From an uncultured Dehalococcoidia bacterium (GTDB lineage Bacteria; Chloroflexota; Dehalococcoidia; Lucifugimonadales; Lucifugimonadaceae), in the NCBI GenBank assembly GCA_913052475.1, contig CAJXEJ010000003.1, positions 22,385 through 86,384 of the forward strand: a stretch of 64,000 nucleotides of DNA, given 5' to 3'. Positions 35,332 to 44,235 of this stretch are shown here, in pieces. A program made the translations under genes and the position numbers. The notes under the pieces were generated by a model. The model had not been told where the DNA came from. It searched no databases and worked only from the letters and a program-made list of their open reading frames with translations. Every line of letters starts with the position of its first letter. Position 1 is the stretch's first letter.

Positions 35332-36070
35332 GCGATGCGGCTTCTCCTGCGCCAACCTTCTTGTCGGCATCGATCTTCGCGAGGTAGATAACGTTAGGGT
35401 CGGTTCCGAACTGGTCGAGCAGCGTGTAGTGACGCTGGTCTTCCTTCATCTGCGACACCTTACTATTCGGGTCATTGAAGTTACCGAAAATGAGTGCACT
35501 CGTCGGGCAGGACGAGGAGCATGCAGTTTGAACTGCGCCATCCGCAACTTCATGGCCTTCACTTCGGGCCTTGCGTGACACACGGCGAATTCGGTGCACG
35601 CAGAAGCTGCACTTTTCCATGATTCCACGACTTCGGATTGTTACATCGGGGTTGAGGTGGTTGCGGAGTGATTTCGGCCATACTGGTTCCCAGTAGTTGA
35701 AGAATCGAACAATGTAAGGGCAACCGTTTGCGCAGTAACGTGTACCGACACAGCGGTTGTAGACCTGAACGTTCATGCCTTCCGAGTTGTGGTAGGTGGC
35801 ATAAACCGGGCAAACGGGCTCACACGGTGCGTTTTCACAGTGTTGACACATGATCGGGATGAACCGAGCTTTTGCGTCGGGGAAGTCGCCTTCCCAGTAT
35901 CGCTCAACACGAATCCAGGAAATCGATCGTGCGCGCTCGACACGATCCTGCGTGTTAAGAGGAATATTATTCTCTGCCTGGCAGGCAATGACACATGCGT
36001 TGCAGCCGATGCACTTATCGACATCGACAACCATGCCCCAGTTGTGACTACCGAATTCTGCTGTTGCCAT
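35324..36070 (-). CDS. Iron-sulfur subunit of alternative complex III (ActB C-terminal half as separate protein)
   Basis: A 248-residue ferredoxin-type protein of the PsrB/NrfC/ActB-C group with four cluster motifs: CIGCNACVIACQAEN, CQHCENAPCEPVCP, CVGTRYCANGCP, and CSFC with a late SSSCPTSALIFG. That fits three or four cubane-type clusters forming a wire from quinol to the cytochrome subunit. In most characterised complexes this domain is fused behind the molybdopterin-like domain in a single ActB of about 1000 residues. Here it is a separate gene 42 bases after the large subunit. No signal peptide is visible; export would be as a partner of the Tat-type large subunit. Confidence 0.9.
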   Translation of the reverse strand: MATAEFGSHNWGMVVDVDKCIGCNACVIACQAENNIPLNTQDRVERARSISWIRVERYWEGDFPDAKARFIPIMCQHCENAPCEPVCPVYATYHNSEGMNVQVYNRCVGTRYCANGCPYIVRFFNYWEPVWPKSLRNHLNPDVTIRSRGIMEKCSFCVHRIRRVSRKARSEGHEVADGAVQTACSSSCPTSALIFGNFNDPNSKVSQMKEDQRHYTLLDQFGTDPNVIYLAKIDADKKVGAGEAASHG

Positions 36071-36112
36071 TAAGACACTGCCTCTAAGACCTGACGTCTC
36101 TGAATCTGCATA

Positions 36113-38425
36113 TTACTCATGTTCGCCCGACTCCCTGCTTTCGCCCAGAAACTGTTTCTGGTATTCGTGGTGGTTAGCTTCCTGCGCATCATGGGCAGTT
36201 TCGCCAACACCAACAACCAGAACAGGTACTCCTGGCTCGACTGGTCGGGCTTCTACGTTACCTTCGAACTTCGGGACCTTGACACGGCGACCTGCACGCT
36301 GCACTCGAACTTGAGTGGCAGCCCATGCGAGGGCTCCGGTTGCGGCATCTTTTTGGTCAACCAGAATTGAAAGGACATTCGAACCGCGACCTTCAGCCCA
36401 TCGACCGCTTCTGTGGTGACCTTGACCCATAGGGATGCCGATCACCCCTGGTCGAATGCCGGGGTGCGGGTATGCGAGAGCTTCGATCTCACCTGAGCTC
36501 GATCGAATTAGGAGGACGTCGCCTTCTCTGATTCCCAGATCATCAGCCTGCTTGCTGTTGATCTCTGCCCAAGTCGACCACGAAGCCGATGAAATCGGAT
36601 CGGGTGTTTGCTGTGCCCATGGTGATGCCGCCAGACGACCGTCGAAGAGCGAGGTCGAGTGGAACGGAATGAGATTGAAGTCGTTGCCGGCTCCAAGCGA
36701 ACCAGTGTTTGAATAGCTGGCGTTTTTCTGCGAGGTATTTACCTTGCCTAGGCTGCTAGATCCAACCTTGCTGGTATCCCACCAACCGCCACGCTGTAGC
36801 GCACCGTCGGTGAACAGGGATGCCGACGAAGCTGATACCGAACCGCTGCCGGTATCGTGGAGATCCGATAGCGAGCCTCGTACAAGGCCTTCCATGTTTC
36901 TTCCGTAGGAACCATCGGACATATCTAGGAGGGTGTCACCGAATCCTCGGGCATCGCTGATGAGCCCGGATTCGTCGTTTGAAATTGTTAGGCCAACGAC
37001 CGGTTGCTGTGTTCCTATAACTTGATAGCCAGGACCCGGTTCCGGAATATCGGAACCCCACGACTCCAGGAACGTCTGTTCCGGAAGTACGAGGTCTGCG
37101 AAGTCCATCGTGTCGTCGTGAATTGCTCCGAACGCAATGACGTTCGGCACGTTTTTGAGTGCTTCTCGAATTGCGACCGAGTTCGGCATGCCGTGAACGA
37201 TGTCGGCACCGCGAATGATTACCGTTTCAACGTTTCCTGCTCGCCACTGGGCAAGCTCTTTTTCCCACTCTCCAAACGATGCACCTGTCGCCGAAGCGGG
37301 GACACCGTCGAGTGCGGATGACGGGTTGGAAATAACTCCACCCTTGGAATCGACTGCGCCGACCAGAATGTTCAGGGCGTAGATTGCACCGAGGTTGAAA
37401 GAGCCGTTGGTGTGCGCACCGGCCGAACCGCCACCGAAAGCGACGGAAGGTGTGTGCTCAGCGAAATAACGGGCCGCATTTTCAATACGGTCAACCGAAA
37501 TACCAGTGCGGTTTGCAACATCCACGATACCGTGGCTTCCAAGACCGCCTGGCAACGCTGCGTTGAACGCAGCGTTGTTTTCGTTGCTAACCAGTCCTTC
37601 ACTCGTGATGACACGTGCGATACCCAGTGCGAGGTCGCCCTCGGTACCGGGGATTGGAGAAAGCCAGAGATCGGCCGCTGCTGAGGTGATAGACATTCGA
37701 GCTTCGGCGTGGATGAGGTAGCCACGATTGTGCTGCCCTCGGAACTCGCCGTACTTCACGCCAAATTGAGCAGGAGAACCCCATGTTCCGAGCCAGTCGG
37801 CACCGAACGAAAGAACTGTCTGGGCATTTGCGATATCAAATGTCGGGAGTTGGTCTTGGCCGAGTACGGACTTGACCGCTCCGTGGAGTACACCCTGCTC
37901 GGTTGGGTCGAACGCCATGTGCTTGCCGTCGTACTGGGCGGCGAACTTGCTAGCAACGCTACCGAGGTGACCACGAAGAGGATTGGTTACAACCGTTAGT
38001 GCACCTGTGGCGTTGGAAAGAGCTTCCATAAAACGGGTATCGGCGGCATCCCAGTCGATGGGGACTAGGTTTCCTGCCTTGGAATAGCGGAGCATCGGCT
38101 CGCTAATTCGGTCGGGGTGGTAGAGAAGCTGTAGTGCGGAATCGTATCGGGCTGTTGCCTTACCGCGGTTTACCGGGTGATCAGGGTTGCCCTCGATCTT
38201 CTTGGCGCGTCCCTGCATTACGCGGACAAGCACACCATCGCCATTTGTGAAATCGCCCATTGAAGTTGCGTACCAGGCGTCTTCACCACGCACCAGATCT
38301 TCCGGTAGGTCAACCGGGCTCTGAACAATTAGCTCGCGCTCGGGTAGTCCGCAGGCTGCGAAGATCACAGCTCCGGCGGCCGTTTTACCGGTAAGCGCTA
38401 GGAATTCTCGTCGATTTAGCTTCAT
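36113..38425 (-). CDS. actB: Molybdopterin-oxidoreductase-like subunit of alternative complex III (ActB N-terminal half)
   Basis: About 770 residues from ATG 38425, a start chosen because MKLNRREFLALTGKTAAGAV places the twin-arginine-type signal at the very N-terminus; an ATG at 38518 would overlap actA. The signal ends in FAACG, a possible lipobox. The body belongs to the molybdopterin family (GRAKKIEGNPDHPVNRGK, DSALQLLYHPDRISEPM) but has no N-terminal cysteine cluster. ActB of known complexes is also cofactor-free in this domain. It lies between actA and the separate iron-sulfur gene. The C-terminus contains the usual HRSGRWAEGRGSNV segment near the substrate-channel fold. Confidence 0.9.
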   Translation of the reverse strand: MKLNRREFLALTGKTAAGAVIFAACGLPERELIVQSPVDLPEDLVRGEDAWYATSMGDFTNGDGVLVRVMQGRAKKIEGNPDHPVNRGKATARYDSALQLLYHPDRISEPMLRYSKAGNLVPIDWDAADTRFMEALSNATGALTVVTNPLRGHLGSVASKFAAQYDGKHMAFDPTEQGVLHGAVKSVLGQDQLPTFDIANAQTVLSFGADWLGTWGSPAQFGVKYGEFRGQHNRGYLIHAEARMSITSAAADLWLSPIPGTEGDLALGIARVITSEGLVSNENNAAFNAALPGGLGSHGIVDVANRTGISVDRIENAARYFAEHTPSVAFGGGSAGAHTNGSFNLGAIYALNILVGAVDSKGGVISNPSSALDGVPASATGASFGEWEKELAQWRAGNVETVIIRGADIVHGMPNSVAIREALKNVPNVIAFGAIHDDTMDFADLVLPEQTFLESWGSDIPEPGPGYQVIGTQQPVVGLTISNDESGLISDARGFGDTLLDMSDGSYGRNMEGLVRGSLSDLHDTGSGSVSASSASLFTDGALQRGGWWDTSKVGSSSLGKVNTSQKNASYSNTGSLGAGNDFNLIPFHSTSLFDGRLAASPWAQQTPDPISSASWSTWAEINSKQADDLGIREGDVLLIRSSSGEIEALAYPHPGIRPGVIGIPMGQGHHRSGRWAEGRGSNVLSILVDQKDAATGALAWAATQVRVQRAGRRVKVPKFEGNVEARPVEPGVPVLVVGVGETAHDAQEANHHEYQKQFLGESRESGEHE

Positions 38426-38459
38426 TTGGTCAGTGGTATTCCTGTTCTCGGAGTTTGGG

Positions 38460-39164
38460 CTAGTGGTGGCAAGCGACACAGTCGGTCGGTGCGCCGTTGT
38501 CACGGTGGCAGTCGACACACTGGCCCATTTTGAGAGATTCGACCTGTTCGACCTGCTTCATTGCTGCGACGTTACCATGGCAGGTTGAGCAGACGCCGGA
38601 CGGGCCTTCAGTTACGCCGTCGGTTGTACCTTCGACCTGAGACGGATTCTGAGTGAGATAACGAATGTGTGGTTCGTGAATGAATCGAACATGATCGGGG
38701 AGGCGGTGAACACGCTGCCAGTTAACAGGTTGCGAACCGTCGTCGCCAACGATGTCGGCGGCATCTCGCAAGATCGTAAGTTGCGGATTGCCTTCGGCAC
38801 CGATCACTTGGTGACATGTTGCACAGAATCCCACTGGCGGGATACCGGCGTTTGCCTGCGTGGTAACAGTACGGTGACAGAACGTACAGTCGAGACCGAG
38901 GCCTTCCATTGTTCCGCCATCGGCAGGGACGTGATCAAGCTGCTTCAGCGAAGCGTGGATCGTGTGCGGGAAATCGATTGGCTGGTCGAAAGTCTGTTCA
39001 AATCCGAGGACAGGAATCGGTTGACCGATCCAGCCCGTAATAACGAACGCCGCAACTACACCGATTACCGCTACAACACCCAGACCACCGATAGCCAGTA
39101 CCGGCACGAGCATCTTTGGCAAAGATGACGAGTTGGAGTTCGAGTTATCGTTTTCCGACGCCAA
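38460..39164 (-). CDS. actA: Alternative complex III subunit ActA (pentahaem cytochrome c)
   Basis: A 234-residue multihaem cytochrome with an N-terminal membrane anchor (about residues 18-45). Five haem motifs are present in order: CTFCH, CATCH, CSTCH, CVDCH and CVACH. Additional histidines in FPHTIHASLKQLDHVP and FIHEPHIRYL can serve as distal ligands. ActA collects electrons in alternative complex III, the bc1-independent menaquinol:cytochrome c oxidoreductase of many Chloroflexota and Bacteroidota. The serine- and asparagine-rich start is variable in the family. The Ccm operon downstream would supply its haem attachment. Confidence 0.92.
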   Translation of the reverse strand: MASENDNSNSNSSSLPKMLVPVLAIGGLGVVAVIGVVAAFVITGWIGQPIPVLGFEQTFDQPIDFPHTIHASLKQLDHVPADGGTMEGLGLDCTFCHRTVTTQANAGIPPVGFCATCHQVIGAEGNPQLTILRDAADIVGDDGSQPVNWQRVHRLPDHVRFIHEPHIRYLTQNPSQVEGTTDGVTEGPSGVCSTCHGNVAAMKQVEQVESLKMGQCVDCHRDNGAPTDCVACHH

Positions 39165-39224
39165 GCGTTCTTTCCAGTCTGAGCTAGCCGAGGCCAGCTA
39201 CTAGCGTAAAGATGGAAGCGGTGC

Positions 39225-39515
39225 TTACTGCCACCATCGTGAGTAAATGCGATGTAGGAAATCGGTGTTTTCTGACGCCATGAACAGAGAAGCAAAAATG
39301 CCAACAACACTGATGAGTCCGATTACATAAAGAGGAGCACGGAATCTGGACCACTTCGCTGCGACTGTACTGGTGTCGACAACGGAAGGGATGATCGCAT
39401 GGGCTGTGAGAAGAGTCGGGCCGGCGACGAGTGCAAAACCCAATGCAAGCCACAGAAACTTGAGTGCAGTACCGACTTCAGCCCATTCGGCCGTGGTTAA
39501 CGGTTTCGGATCCAT
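39225..39515 (-). CDS. Small membrane protein leading the act operon
   Basis: A 96-residue protein with two or three hydrophobic segments (LKFLWLALGFALVAGPTLLTA, then APLYVIGLISVVGIFASLFM) and a C-terminal IYSRWWQ. I do not recognise a named family. As the first gene of the act unit, 60 bases before actA, it could be a small accessory subunit of the complex, comparable in size to the extra small helices seen in some alternative complex III structures. That role is inferred from position only. Confidence 0.65.
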   Translation of the reverse strand: MDPKPLTTAEWAEVGTALKFLWLALGFALVAGPTLLTAHAIIPSVVDTSTVAAKWSRFRAPLYVIGLISVVGIFASLFMASENTDFLHRIYSRWWQ

Positions 39516-39612
39516 ACTCTATTTACAGAGCTCCCGATTCAATAAATTCAGGAAGGACCCTAAGCGGACGCGAGCGCGCAGCACCTGTCCTTCAAAATTA
39601 GCGCAAGTGAAA

Positions 39613-39640
39613 ACTATCACGAGTGATTTTTCAGTGTCAA
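39613..39640 (-). promoter_or_regulatory. Candidate promoter of the act operon
   Basis: On the minus strand TTGACA (39640-39635), 16 bases, then GATAGT (39618-39613): a consensus -35 and a fair -10 box, about 98 bases before the first act gene. Confidence 0.5.
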
Positions 39641-39913
39641 CAGTTCGACGAGGCAATTCTAGTGACCTCGGAATTGTCGACCGGGGTGATTATGAAAAAA
39701 CGGGATCATCAGGGGCTTGTTCCGAGTGCCACGGCGCGATGATTTGTGAGATTGATTCGGGTGGCCATTGCCGAAATATCTCTGGTGGATTAGGCGCTGT
39801 TAATCACTGGGTTCGGTAAATCAGAGGACGATGAATTGATTTCATGTTCCGAAGTATTTCATTCGGTTCTTCTGGGAAATTTAAATCCGGTACGTTACTC
39901 ACGTCATCTGTTC
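39641..39913. other. Intergenic stretch without a recognised gene
   Basis: Between the act promoter and the dead GNAT gene no coding frame or RNA element was recognised. One plus-strand frame shows CSECHG, which by chance resembles a haem motif, but the surrounding sequence is not a cytochrome. Confidence 0.5.
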
Positions 39914-40386
39914 GCTATATCTTCCGATGATATTTGATCGAGGGAACAGCACCCGAGAATCCCGTATTTTCGTAGGCGCGCCTTGCGGGCTCGTGTGTTT
40001 CATCTCCACCGGTTTCGACTACCGCTGTCTTCATTCTGGCTTTCTTCATATGATCCAGTGCGAATGCATACATCCGGGTTCCGAGTCCTGTACCTCGAAA
40101 TGCCAGTGAGATGGCGTTGTTGCCGATTTCTTCTAGCAGCGATTCGTGGTCGAGGTTTACCGTGATAAATCAACAATGCCACCGTCCTCTTCAGCAACCC
40201 ATACAAAAGCCGGATCATTGTCAGCGCACGCTCAGCTATTCGAGTACGTTTTCTGGAGTTCAGATCGGGGTAGGCTTGATTGAATACCTCGTCACCAACT
40301 ATTTGTCTGGACGAGGCGAATACTGGTTGCCATGCGGCCGCAATATCGAGAATGACATCCAAATCATCAACTCGATATCCCCTGAT
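39914..40386 (-). pseudogene. GNAT-family acetyltransferase, frameshifted
   Basis: On the minus strand the start reads IRGYRVDDLDVILDIAAAWQ and then PVFASSRQIVGDEVF, typical of GNAT proteins. After AERAL the frame changes to DPAFVWVAEEDGGIVD, and a further shift leads to ITVNLDHESLLEEIGNNAIS, LAFRGTGLGTRMYAFALDHM and TAVVETGGDETHEPARRAYE, ending NTGF and a stop at 39914. The acetyl-CoA loop R-G-T-G-L-G-T is intact in sequence, but at least two frameshifts and the lack of a start codon (a stop precedes ATC 40386) make the gene non-functional. Reconstructed, it would be an ordinary single-domain acetyltransferase of about 155 residues. Confidence 0.82.
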
Positions 40387-40455
40387 TTTTTAGAGGTACC
40401 GCGCGATTCCTCTTTTTCAGGAGTGCAATCCAGCGGGATGAGGCCGAATCACCTG

Positions 40456-42396
40456 CTACCTGTTTCGCACGTTCGGTAAACAGAACGAATTCGAACAATG
40501 GACAGCTTTGAGGTTTCTGGACGTTACATCGTGGTAGACGACCAGTGGCAATCCATCTGATCCTAGGGTTATTGCGGTGTACTGACCCACAAGTGATGTT
40601 GTGTCGATATCGAACGAGGAAGCAGAGCTACAAGCGATGTCGTTGCAATGCCCGACTTCCAGTCCGCCGTTGAACGAATCGTAGTAGCTGATGATCGCCC
40701 GGCCATCGGAGCCGATAATCATCGAGTTCCAGTCGCCAACTCCGCCGCTGGTTACCGCTGAGGAAGTGGTTGAATCTGAGCAGGCTATCGTCGTGCAGTG
40801 GGCGGTCTTCAGGTCGTTGCTGGTGGCATCGAAGTAGCTAATCAAACCGCGCCCGTCGACTCCGATTACGATCGAAGAAGCCTTTCCGACATCACCAAGT
40901 GCATCGATTGTTTCCGTTGTGCTCGACGAGCAGGTGGCGTTGGAGCAGTGAGCCACCTTCAATGAGGTGTTTGTCACATCGTAATAGCTGATCAGGGGAA
41001 ATCCGTCTGCGCCGATAGCAATGGAAGTGTATTGACCGACATCTCCGGTGGAATCAACAGTCGCAATATCTGCCGAAGTGCAAGCAGTGTTGTTGCAATG
41101 TGCAACTTTCAGGTTGCCGTTGCTGGCGTCGTAGTAGCTCGCAACGCCAAGCCCATCGGTACCGATGGCAATCGATGTGTAAGCACCGACATCACCTGAA
41201 GCTTCAACTGTACTTGAGCTGCTTGTCGCGCAATTGACTGTTTCGCAGTGGGCGATTTTGAACGCGGTATCGCTCGAGTCACGGTACGAAACGAGCGGAA
41301 GCCCATCAGTGCCGATAATTATTGATGAATGCAGATCACCCGATCCCGTTGCCTCAACGATCGACGGAGTGGCGGACGTGCAATTCACATCGTCGCACTG
41401 CGCAACGTATAGCGAGTTGTTTGCTTCGTATGCGATTACGGGGAGACCGTCATCGCCGACGGTTACTGAATTCCACAGACCGGCGTCCCCGGGACCGATA
41501 GCGAGAGTGGTGATGAGATGTTTGCCCCTCTGGAACGATACGGAATCGTTCGGTAAAAGCGTCGTGCAAATCAGAACTCCTGTAGCGTCAATTCCGGTAG
41601 CCACCAGTCCTGCGCCACAAGATTGGCCTGACGCGGTGTAGGCCCCAGCCGACGGTCCAGGATCTCCGCAAACCCAGGTAGAGCCGTTGAAAATGGCGAT
41701 CTCGCTCGATGCACAGGTCATGCCGCCGAGTGTGGTGTTGAGCTCAGTGGGGCGGTTCTGAATGTCGTTCCAACCTACCGCAGTCAAACCATCGTCACCA
41801 TCGTCCAGTCCGGCGGGACGATTCTCGATGTCCGCCCATTCAACCGAACTCGCTGCTGTTCCACCTGAACTTAGGTCACTCGGAACTCCGGTTAGTGAGG
41901 ACCAGTGGATTGCGACATCGGCGAGACCCGAAGCCAGTTCAAGAGCCGTGTAGTATTCGGAATCGTGATCATGATCGCTCCGCGCCACCGTGCCAGCTTC
42001 GCCGGTCCCTCCGAAATCGATCGAGGTTACGTCGCCTTCAATCGAACCTTCTGTAGTCAGACCAAGCCCGAGCACTTTCGACTCGGGTTCGCCAGCGTCG
42101 CCCTTTGCGCCAGCGTCGCCCTTTGCGCCCGTGGCTCCCTTTGCACCCGTGGCTCCCTTTGCACCCGTGGCTCCCTTTGCACCCGTCTTACCTTCTGGTC
42201 CGGCTGGTCCAGGAAATCCTGTAAGCCCGGTCGAACCTGCGGATCCTTGTTCGCCTGTCTTCCCCTGTTGTCCGGCGGGTCCCTGCGGGCCGATTTCGCC
42301 CTGGTCGCCGCTACACGCGGCGATCGCTAAAGCAGCAAGGGACAGAGCAAGGATCAGGATTCCGAGTTTCGGGTTTGGAAGAACTCGACGATTCAT
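40456..42396 (-). CDS. Collagen-like lipoprotein with a seven-repeat propeller-like domain
   Basis: About 646 residues from ATG 42396. The signal ends ALAIAACSGD, a lipobox, so it should be lipid-anchored outside the cell. Residues about 33-105 are Gly-X-Y triplets (GPQGPAGQQGKTGEQG..., with repeated GAKGAT units). A linker and a middle region follow. The C-terminal 330 residues hold seven copies of a roughly 47-residue repeat with IGxDGLPLISYYD and a CxxxxC pair each (QCDDVNC, HCETVNC, HCNNTAC, HCSNATC, HCTTIAC, HCNDIAC, HCSNSFC). Seven such units suggest a seven-bladed beta-propeller with one disulfide per blade. No catalytic motif is visible; adhesion or binding is a guess. Confidence 0.82.
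   Translation of the reverse strand: MNRRVLPNPKLGILILALSLAALAIAACSGDQGEIGPQGPAGQQGKTGEQGSAGSTGLTGFPGPAGPEGKTGAKGATGAKGATGAKGATGAKGDAGAKGDAGEPESKVLGLGLTTEGSIEGDVTSIDFGGTGEAGTVARSDHDHDSEYYTALELASGLADVAIHWSSLTGVPSDLSSGGTAASSVEWADIENRPAGLDDGDDGLTAVGWNDIQNRPTELNTTLGGMTCASSEIAIFNGSTWVCGDPGPSAGAYTASGQSCGAGLVATGIDATGVLICTTLLPNDSVSFQRGKHLITTLAIGPGDAGLWNSVTVGDDGLPVIAYEANNSLYVAQCDDVNCTSATPSIVEATGSGDLHSSIIIGTDGLPLVSYRDSSDTAFKIAHCETVNCATSSSSTVEASGDVGAYTSIAIGTDGLGVASYYDASNGNLKVAHCNNTACTSADIATVDSTGDVGQYTSIAIGADGFPLISYYDVTNTSLKVAHCSNATCSSSTTETIDALGDVGKASSIVIGVDGRGLISYFDATSNDLKTAHCTTIACSDSTTSSAVTSGGVGDWNSMIIGSDGRAIISYYDSFNGGLEVGHCNDIACSSASSFDIDTTSLVGQYTAITLGSDGLPLVVYHDVTSRNLKAVHCSNSFCLPNVRNR
42091..42186. repeat. 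Tandem 18-bp repeats encoding collagen-like triplets
   Basis: Units resembling GTGGCTCCCTTTGCACCC recur head to tail, three to four of them nearly identical, then degenerate copies with GCGTCGCCCTTTGCGCCA. They encode GAKGAT/GAKGDA units on the minus strand and are a likely site of copy-number change. Confidence 0.85.
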
Positions 42397-42699
42397 GTAT
42401 TTCCACACTGGATGAATTAAGTGATGGCTCGATTAGTAGAGTCAGTCGCCGCGCCCGAGCGCGAACGAAGCTTGTCTGACAGGATTGTACTGTCGCCCAG
42501 AAATTCATCTCAGTTCAAACCAAACTGACAGACTGCTACGAGATGCAGCCGATTCTGGGAAATTTTTCGAAACCTGAAATGCCCAGTTTCCCGTCGTTCG
42601 GAGCAACCGGGTCGCGATACCCTTTGCATTCAGAGCTTTTCGAATTTCACCACCGACCTCGATATAGCGCTAGATAAGTCACCAAGGACGTGTTCGAGA
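42397..42699. other. Divergent intergenic region without a recognised gene
   Basis: It separates the minus-strand lipoprotein gene from the plus-strand TrpB2-like gene and must hold both promoters. I see no riboswitch, tRNA or convincing -35/-10 pair. Confidence 0.5.
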
Positions 42700-44064
42700 A
42701 TGGCAACAGTCACCGGTAATCGAATTACGCTAAACCCGCGCGAAATGCCGTCTCGCTGGTACAACGTCGAAGCTGATCTTCCGTTTCGTGTGCCACCCAT
42801 GATGTCGCTTTCGGGTTACCCGATTACCGCTCGTGAACTGGAACCTTTATTCCCAAAGCTGATCATCGAGCAGGAACTGAATGCGAAGAACCGAACGTTC
42901 AACATTCCTAAAGAGGTAAAAGAAGCCTATCAGCAATGGCGGCCGACGCCGATGTTTCGAGCCGCCGCCCTTGAAAAAGAGTTGGGCACCCCGGCGAGAC
43001 TCTATTACAAAGTTGAAGGTGGGAGTCCGAGCGGTTCGTATGAATCGAATACTGCGATTCCGCAGGCGTTCTACACCAAGAAAACTGGTGCCGACGGAAT
43101 AGTTACAGGCGGTGCCGGTGGAGTTTGGATTAGCGCTATCGGGCATGCCGCCTCGTTGTTTGGACTGAACAGCCGTGTTTATAGCGTTCGAAAGCCAGGA
43201 TCGGATCGGGCATGGGGCGATGCGTACGGTCGAGTATGGGGTATCGACGTTCAGGCCAGTCCTTCAGAAATCACCCGGGCTGGCAAGCTTCAACACAAGA
43301 AAGAAGGTCCCGATTCTGGCTCGATAGCGACCGCACTCGCTGAGGCGTACGAGGAAGCAACTCGGAATCCCGATGTGAAGTTTGCGATTCCAACTCTGAT
43401 GGGTAATACGCTGATTCACCAGACGATCGTTGGACTCGAAGCACAACGGCAACTAGCAACTGTCAACGAAGCACCAGATTATGTGATCGGGTCTATCGGC
43501 GCCGGATCACACTTCGGTGGACTCATCGCACCTTTTGTTCCAGCTCGAATTCAGGGACGAAACACAAGATTCGTCGCAGTCGAAGAATCTTCAACCCCAA
43601 GCCTGACCCGGGGTGTCTACGTCGAAGAATCGGCTGACGCTGCCGGCTTGATGCCGCAGGTTCCGATGTACACGCTTGGTCGCGAATATGCTCCGCCAGG
43701 TGTGCTTGCAGGAGCGATGAGATATCACGGTGTTGCACCGATCGTCTCGTCGCTTTATCGAGAGAAGTTCATTGAGGCGGTGAGCCATAGTCAGGTCGAG
43801 TCTTACAGCGCTGGTCTAATGTTTACACGTGCAGAAGGTATCGTTCTTTCGCCACATGCCATGTACACCATCAAAGAGGTGATTGAGCAGGCGATGCGTT
43901 GCAAACAAACCGGCAAAGATGACACGATTCTTTTCACCGTTACTCCCGCTATTAACGCCGAGTCCTCGCCGTACGATTCCCTCCTCGATGGCGTGATGCA
44001 CGATGAGAAACCTGAAGAAGTTTCACTCAGGAAATCGCTCGGAAGATTTGTTGGTCGAGGCTGA
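42700..44064 (+). CDS. TrpB2-family PLP-fold protein lacking the catalytic lysine
   Basis: A 454-residue protein that follows the TrpB2 (tryptophan synthase beta, type 2) sequence from end to end: PREMPSRWYNVEADLP, WRPTPMFRAAALEKELGTPA, SNTAIPQAFYTKK, LIHQTIVGLEAQRQL, LTRGVYVEESADAAGLMPQV, LAGAMRYHGVAPIVSSL. The active site differs. GSHK-N-TA of active enzymes is GSYESNTA, so the PLP-binding lysine is Glu115. TETGAGQWG is TGGAGGVWI, so the catalytic glutamate is lost. The phosphate loop GGGSN is GAGSH. There are no gaps, stops or frameshifts. A normal PLP beta-replacement reaction seems impossible. No trpA is near; E1 alpha and beta genes of a 2-oxoacid dehydrogenase follow on the same strand. 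Confidence 0.85.
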   Translation: MATVTGNRITLNPREMPSRWYNVEADLPFRVPPMMSLSGYPITARELEPLFPKLIIEQELNAKNRTFNIPKEVKEAYQQWRPTPMFRAAALEKELGTPARLYYKVEGGSPSGSYESNTAIPQAFYTKKTGADGIVTGGAGGVWISAIGHAASLFGLNSRVYSVRKPGSDRAWGDAYGRVWGIDVQASPSEITRAGKLQHKKEGPDSGSIATALAEAYEEATRNPDVKFAIPTLMGNTLIHQTIVGLEAQRQLATVNEAPDYVIGSIGAGSHFGGLIAPFVPARIQGRNTRFVAVEESSTPSLTRGVYVEESADAAGLMPQVPMYTLGREYAPPGVLAGAMRYHGVAPIVSSLYREKFIEAVSHSQVESYSAGLMFTRAEGIVLSPHAMYTIKEVIEQAMRCKQTGKDDTILFTVTPAINAESSPYDSLLDGVMHDEKPEEVSLRKSLGRFVGRG

Positions 44065-44235
44065 TTCTGACTTAACTCCTGCTCCGTACCACGCTACACG
44101 ATGCTAAAGTTCCACTGTTGTTTTTACGGTCGATGTTTGATCGACCAAATATGACTGACATTGTGATTTGATATTTGCGCCTGTGCAGGTTGAATTCTGC
44201 TGAGGCCACCAAGGTAACGTCGGAGGCACTAACAG

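Noticed and set aside
39641-39819. CSECHG on the plus strand upstream of the act operon, as a possible small cytochrome
   Set aside because: No signal peptide, no start in a good context and no second ligand region; the flanking sequence is not cytochrome-like.
42091-42186. Tandem repeats as a possible CRISPR array
   Set aside because: Units are contiguous without spacers and encode Gly-X-Y triplets in frame.
41905-42415. Long plus-strand frames opposite the collagen-like gene
   Set aside because: They are mirror frames created by the 18-bp repeats and have no independent support.
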